Shown here: piece by piece, positions 21,111 through 24,156 of the stretch | How the letters are laid out: each line of letters begins with the position of its first letter | Numbering within the stretch: the stretch's first letter is position 1 | NCBI GenBank assembly: GCA_964415045.1 | Contig: CAYPZL010000076.1 | Coordinates: 1 to 24,156, forward strand | Origin: CAYPZL01 sp964415045 | Lineage (GTDB): Bacteria > Planctomycetota > Phycisphaerae > Sedimentisphaerales > Anaerobacaceae | DNA: 24,156 nucleotides | Reading direction: 5' to 3' | The notes under the pieces: model-generated | The model's database searches: none | What the model was told of the DNA's origin: nothing | Seen by the model: the letters and a program-made list of their open reading frames with translations, nothing else | Translations under genes and position numbers: made by a program

Positions 21111-22358
21111 TTATTGCTGCCTTTCCAGCTCTTCGCGTAACGCCCGACATTCCCGGCGTGCCTTGGCCAGCTCCTCTTCGACGCGTTTGTACTTAGTGAT
21201 ATCCAGCGTGATTTCCACACCTCCGACGATGGCGTCGTCTTCGTCGCGGACTGGCGCGGCCTGGATGAACCAGACTCGGCCGTCCGGCGTGGTCTTTTCC
21301 ACTTCCGCCCGGCACCCCGTCTCGATGGCTTGCAGCACGGGACAGTCCTTGCAAGGGTCCTCGCGCTCGGCCCAGAGCGTATAGCAATACGCCCCGATCA
21401 CCTCCTCGCGGCTCAGACCGAGCGATTCACAGGCCGCCCGGTTGGCCCAAAGCACTTTCATGTCCCGGTCTTCGTGAACGACGTGCTCGGTCAGGCTGTC
21501 CAGAATCGTCTCTTTCTCCCGCTCGGCCTGGCGCAGGGCCTGCTCGGCCGTCCTGCGCGCCGTGATGTCGCGAATGCTCTCGCGGTGCCCGAGGGAATGA
21601 CCCTCCTCGTCGTACAGCGGCTGCCAGGACATCTCGGCCCAGATGACCCGGCCGTCCTTGCGCTCGATGCGGAACTGCACGTCGTTTCCGCTGCTGCCCT
21701 TGACAGCCGACTGAAACACCCGGGAAATGCGGTCCCGGTCCTCCTCGTACACCAGAGGCAGCGGGTAATCCTGCATGGCCGTCAGCTCTTTGATCGAATA
21801 GCCGGTCACCCGGGTCACCGCCGGATTCGTCCAGAGTACGCGCGCCCCCGGACCGAGCCAGACTTCCCAGTCGTACGTGTAGTTCGCGATGGCCCGGAAG
21901 CACTGTTCGCTCATCCGCACCGCCAGCTCGCTACGTTTGGACAAAGTCACGTCATCATAGACGGCCATGACATGGCCGTTTGGAAGCTTGCAAACGTAAT
22001 TCTGACGCCAGCCACTGATCCGATCGTCCTTGTACACCGAGATGGGGTGACGTTGCGGTTCGCCCGTCTTCCAGACCTTTTGAAACACATCGAACAGGCC
22101 GAAGTCCCGCACGCCCGGAAACACCTCCAGCACGCTCTTGCCCACCACGTCGGCTTTCTCGATCTGTTCAACCTGCTCGGCGGCGCGGTTGAAATCGACG
22201 AAAATAAAGTCTTCGCCGTCGTTTTCGGCGCGGTAGACGGCCACGCACGTGTTGGCGTGATTCAGGAACGCATCCAGTTTCGCCTGCGTGACCTCCGGCG
22301 GTTCCGACGCGTCAGGCCGGCCCGCCCGGCCGGATGACTCTGCGCTTCTTCCTTCCAT
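21111..22358 (-). CDS. Triple-PAS sensor protein without an output domain
   Basis: The 415-aa protein holds three PAS domains. PAS1 (about 25-140) contains GEDFIFVDFNRAAEQVEQ and VVGKSVLEVFPGV. PAS2 (about 155-270) has a typical RITGYSxxEL-like VTRVTGYSIKEL and a PAC segment ending RESIRDITARR. PAS3 (about 285-395) contains SLGLSREEVIGAYCYTLWAE, a CKDCPVLQA cysteine cluster and a PAC segment ending VEITLDITKYKR. A short coiled coil closes the protein (EELAKARRECRALREELERQ). No histidine kinase, GGDEF, EAL or helix-turn-helix follows. It may partner with another protein through the coiled coil, or be the sensory half of a split kinase. GAGGGG lies 6 nt before the ATG at 22358. No ligand-binding residue can be assigned. 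Confidence 0.85.
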   Translation of the reverse strand: MEGRSAESSGRAGRPDASEPPEVTQAKLDAFLNHANTCVAVYRAENDGEDFIFVDFNRAAEQVEQIEKADVVGKSVLEVFPGVRDFGLFDVFQKVWKTGEPQRHPISVYKDDRISGWRQNYVCKLPNGHVMAVYDDVTLSKRSELAVRMSEQCFRAIANYTYDWEVWLGPGARVLWTNPAVTRVTGYSIKELTAMQDYPLPLVYEEDRDRISRVFQSAVKGSSGNDVQFRIERKDGRVIWAEMSWQPLYDEEGHSLGHRESIRDITARRTAEQALRQAEREKETILDSLTEHVVHEDRDMKVLWANRAACESLGLSREEVIGAYCYTLWAEREDPCKDCPVLQAIETGCRAEVEKTTPDGRVWFIQAAPVRDEDDAIVGGVEITLDITKYKRVEEELAKARRECRALREELERQQ

Positions 22359-22515
22359 GATGTTCCCCTCTTGAAGCAAACCCCCTGCGCCCGCTTTCCC
22401 GATCGCACGGGACGGGCCTGGGCCCCCAGGTCAACACTCGATCTGTCAGCCCGGATTGTAAGGAAGTAATCGCTCGACGGAAACCGTCAACTCACTTTTT
22501 TTCGAAGCCCGCCGC

Positions 22516-22548
22516 CTTAAAAAGAAGGCCCCGCCCGAAGGCGGGGCC
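22516..22548 (-). terminator. Strong rho-independent terminator of htrA
   Basis: GGCCCCGCC (22527-22535) pairs perfectly with GGCGGGGCC (22540-22548) around a four-base loop. On the minus strand it is followed by TTCTTTTT. It lies 32 bp past the htrA stop codon. Confidence 0.9.
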
Positions 22549-22580
22549 GGCATCTACAACCACGGTACAGACTCGCCACG

Positions 22581-24050
22581 CTATTCTTCGGAAAGAGGCA
22601 AAATAATGAACCGCGTGTAGCCTTCACTACGAATCCGCAGCAGGGCTTTGCCCTTCTTCTGTGCTTTTTGAATCGCCTCGTTGAATTCCTTGACGTTGCG
22701 GACAACGTCCCTATCCACTTCCATGATCACCGTTCCGGGGCGAATTCCCTTCTCGGCGGCCGCCGAGTCCGGCTCGACCTCGGTGACCACGACGCCCTCC
22801 AGATCGTCATAGCCCAGGTCTTCGGCCAGATCCTTGGTGAGAGTCTGCACGGACAGTCCCAGTTGCTCCTGCGTCTCGACTCTCCCGCCGCCGGCCGTGG
22901 GGCCGCCTTCGGGGCGCTTGTCGAGTTTGGCCGTAACCGTCTTGCGCTTGCCGTTTCGTACAATCACCAATTCGACCTTCGTGCCCGGCTTGTACATCGC
23001 CACGCGGTTGCTCAGCTCGTTGGCGCTGGCCACCGGCTCGCCCTCGAGCTCGACGACGACGTCACCGGCCCGCAGACCCGCCTTCTCAGCGGCGGAATCT
23101 TCCGTAACATCGGAGACCAGGACCCCCTTGGTGTCTTCGGCGCCGAACGATTCGGCCATGTCCGGATCCAGGTCCTGGATGATCACGCCCAGGAAGCCGC
23201 GAACGACCTTGCCGCTTTCTTTCAGTTTCGTGTAGATCACCTTGGCCATGTTGCTGGGTATCGCCAGACCGATACCGACGTTTCCGCCGGGGCCGATGAT
23301 AGCGGTGTTCATTCCCACCGCCTGACCGTCCAGGTTGAGCAGCGGGCCGCCGGAATTGCCGAAGTTGATGGCGGCATCGGTCTGAATGAAATCCTCGTAA
23401 TCGGCCACGCCGATGCGGCTGCGGCCCTTGGCGCTGACGATCCCGGCAGTCACCGTGTGGCTCAGGCCGAACGGATTGCCGATCGCAATGACCCACTCGC
23501 CCACTTCGAGCGCATCGGAATCGGCCCACTTCACGTAGGGCAGATCCTCTCCGTCAATCTTGATGACCGCCACGTCCGTCTCCGGATCCGTGCCGATGAC
23601 CTCGGCCGAGAGGGTGCGGCCGCCGTCGAGGCTGACCTTGACATCGGAAGCTTCGCCCACGAGATGATTGTTGGTTAGGATATACCCGTCGGGCGTGACG
23701 ATAAATCCCGAGCCCTGCGCCACTTGCTTCGATTCCGGCCGCTCGTATTCCCGCGGAGAGCGACGCCGGAAAAAATACTCGAAAAGATCTTCGTCGAACG
23801 GGCTGCCAAAGGGCATTTCGCGCGAGCGGGCTCGGCTCGTGACCACTTTTTCGGCCCGGATGCCGACCACCGCCGGCGAGGCCTTCTCCGCGATCGAAGC
23901 AAACGCCTTGCCCATCTGACGCAAGGTCGCGATACTCTGCTGATCCTCGGCCCACGCCGACAGCGGCACCGCCAGCAAGACAAAAGCAATCACAGCCCCG
24001 GTGATGAAACGACGGGGTTTGCTGTCTGCTCGAACAACCTCTGTGTTCAT
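22581..24050 (-). CDS. htrA: Periplasmic serine protease HtrA/DegP family (two PDZ domains)
   Basis: The 489-aa protein starts MNTEVVRADSKPRRFITGAV with a Sec signal ending around LSAWAED. The trypsin-like domain has the triad His129 (ILTNNHLV), Asp159 (DPETDVAVIKID) and Ser233 (INFGNSGGPLLN). In most family members the residue after IN is Pro; here it is Phe. Two PDZ domains follow (about 265-350 and 395-480), with RGFLGVIIQDL and LGLSVQTLTKDLAEDLGYDD openings and GLRAGDVVVELEGEPV / GIRPGTVIMEVDRDVV cores. This is the DegP/DegQ/MucD layout of proteases that degrade misfolded envelope proteins. ATG at 24050 is chosen for GGAGG 6 nt upstream; the frame extends to 24122 without a better site. 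A strong terminator follows. No clear promoter is seen in the 106 bp before the window edge. Confidence 0.95.
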   Translation of the reverse strand: MNTEVVRADSKPRRFITGAVIAFVLLAVPLSAWAEDQQSIATLRQMGKAFASIAEKASPAVVGIRAEKVVTSRARSREMPFGSPFDEDLFEYFFRRRSPREYERPESKQVAQGSGFIVTPDGYILTNNHLVGEASDVKVSLDGGRTLSAEVIGTDPETDVAVIKIDGEDLPYVKWADSDALEVGEWVIAIGNPFGLSHTVTAGIVSAKGRSRIGVADYEDFIQTDAAINFGNSGGPLLNLDGQAVGMNTAIIGPGGNVGIGLAIPSNMAKVIYTKLKESGKVVRGFLGVIIQDLDPDMAESFGAEDTKGVLVSDVTEDSAAEKAGLRAGDVVVELEGEPVASANELSNRVAMYKPGTKVELVIVRNGKRKTVTAKLDKRPEGGPTAGGGRVETQEQLGLSVQTLTKDLAEDLGYDDLEGVVVTEVEPDSAAAEKGIRPGTVIMEVDRDVVRNVKEFNEAIQKAQKKGKALLRIRSEGYTRFIILPLSEE

Positions 24051-24111
24051 GTTTGACCTCCAGTTTCTGTCATGAAACCCAGACAAAACCAAGCCGAACA
24101 GCGGAATCAAG

Positions 24112-24156
24112 ACCACCGGCATAGCCGGTGGTATGAGGAAGGCCCCTAAAAGGGGC
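24112..24156. repeat. Paired tight hairpins, possible IS200/REP-type element end
   Basis: ACCACCGGC-ATA-GCCGGTGGT (24112-24132) is a perfect 9-bp stem with a 3-nt loop. GCCCC-TAAAA-GGGGC (24142-24156) is a second hairpin cut by the window edge. Tight subterminal hairpins of this kind occur at the ends of IS200/IS605 elements and in REP sequences, though they could also be a terminator pair of an upstream gene. No transposase is inside the window. Confidence 0.4.

Noticed and set aside
1..24156. CRISPR array
   Set aside because: No set of regularly spaced identical repeats of 23-40 bp was seen. The multi-CxxC gene is repetitive in protein but not at regular DNA spacing with unique spacers.

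Overview
The window is GC-rich and densely coded, mostly on the minus strand. It suggests an uncultured member of the Planctomycetota, probably a Phycisphaerae-like lineage. This rests on inference: the pilM-N-O / pilB-pilT-pilC / minor-prepilin gene order, a pseudopilin-like protein ending in a GRDGLYGTEDDI-type tail, a short arginine-rich bS21, and several Tat or lipoprotein exported proteins. No taxonomic marker here settles it.

Layout. Positions 1-308 hold a tRNA-Val(GAC). Just beyond its 3' end, in a less GC-rich stretch, is the start of a gene that leaves the window and may be a site-specific integrase, so this looks like the edge of an integrated element. Positions 454-8873 are one long minus-strand operon for a type IV pilus / type II secretion-like machine. 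In transcription order it encodes PilM, PilN, PilO, a membrane-tethered PilP/GspC-like protein, PilB/GspE ATPase, PilT ATPase, PilC/GspF platform protein and two minor prepilins. No major pilin, secretin or prepilin peptidase is present. Next come gpsA, a dispersed palindromic repeat, a membrane-anchored pseudopilin-like protein and hflX (all minus). The divergent rpsU (bS21) is too short to be found by length-filtered ORF calling and has a good promoter and terminator.

Positions 13.7-15.7 kb carry a plus-strand pair: a cysteine-rich DUF3795-type protein with an apparent Tat/lipoprotein signal, and a BNR-repeat lipoprotein resembling polysaccharide lyases or sialidase-like propellers. Positions 16.2-19.5 kb carry a compact three-gene minus-strand operon: lipoprotein, secreted protein with 14 CxxC motifs of DnaJ zinc-finger type, lipoprotein. 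I cannot match it to a described system, and it is the best candidate for something new. The right end holds a BASS-family transporter with a nearly leaderless promoter, a triple-PAS protein with no output domain, and an HtrA/DegP protease with two PDZ domains and a strong terminator. Two tight hairpins at the very edge may belong to an IS200/REP-type element.

Machine logic. PilM and PilN should form the cytoplasmic/inner-membrane collar. PilO and the PilP-like protein extend it into the periplasm. PilB and PilT power extension and retraction through PilC, and the two prepilins probably prime or tip the fibre. HtrA and the lipoproteins act in the same envelope compartment, but nothing in the sequence links them to the pilus.
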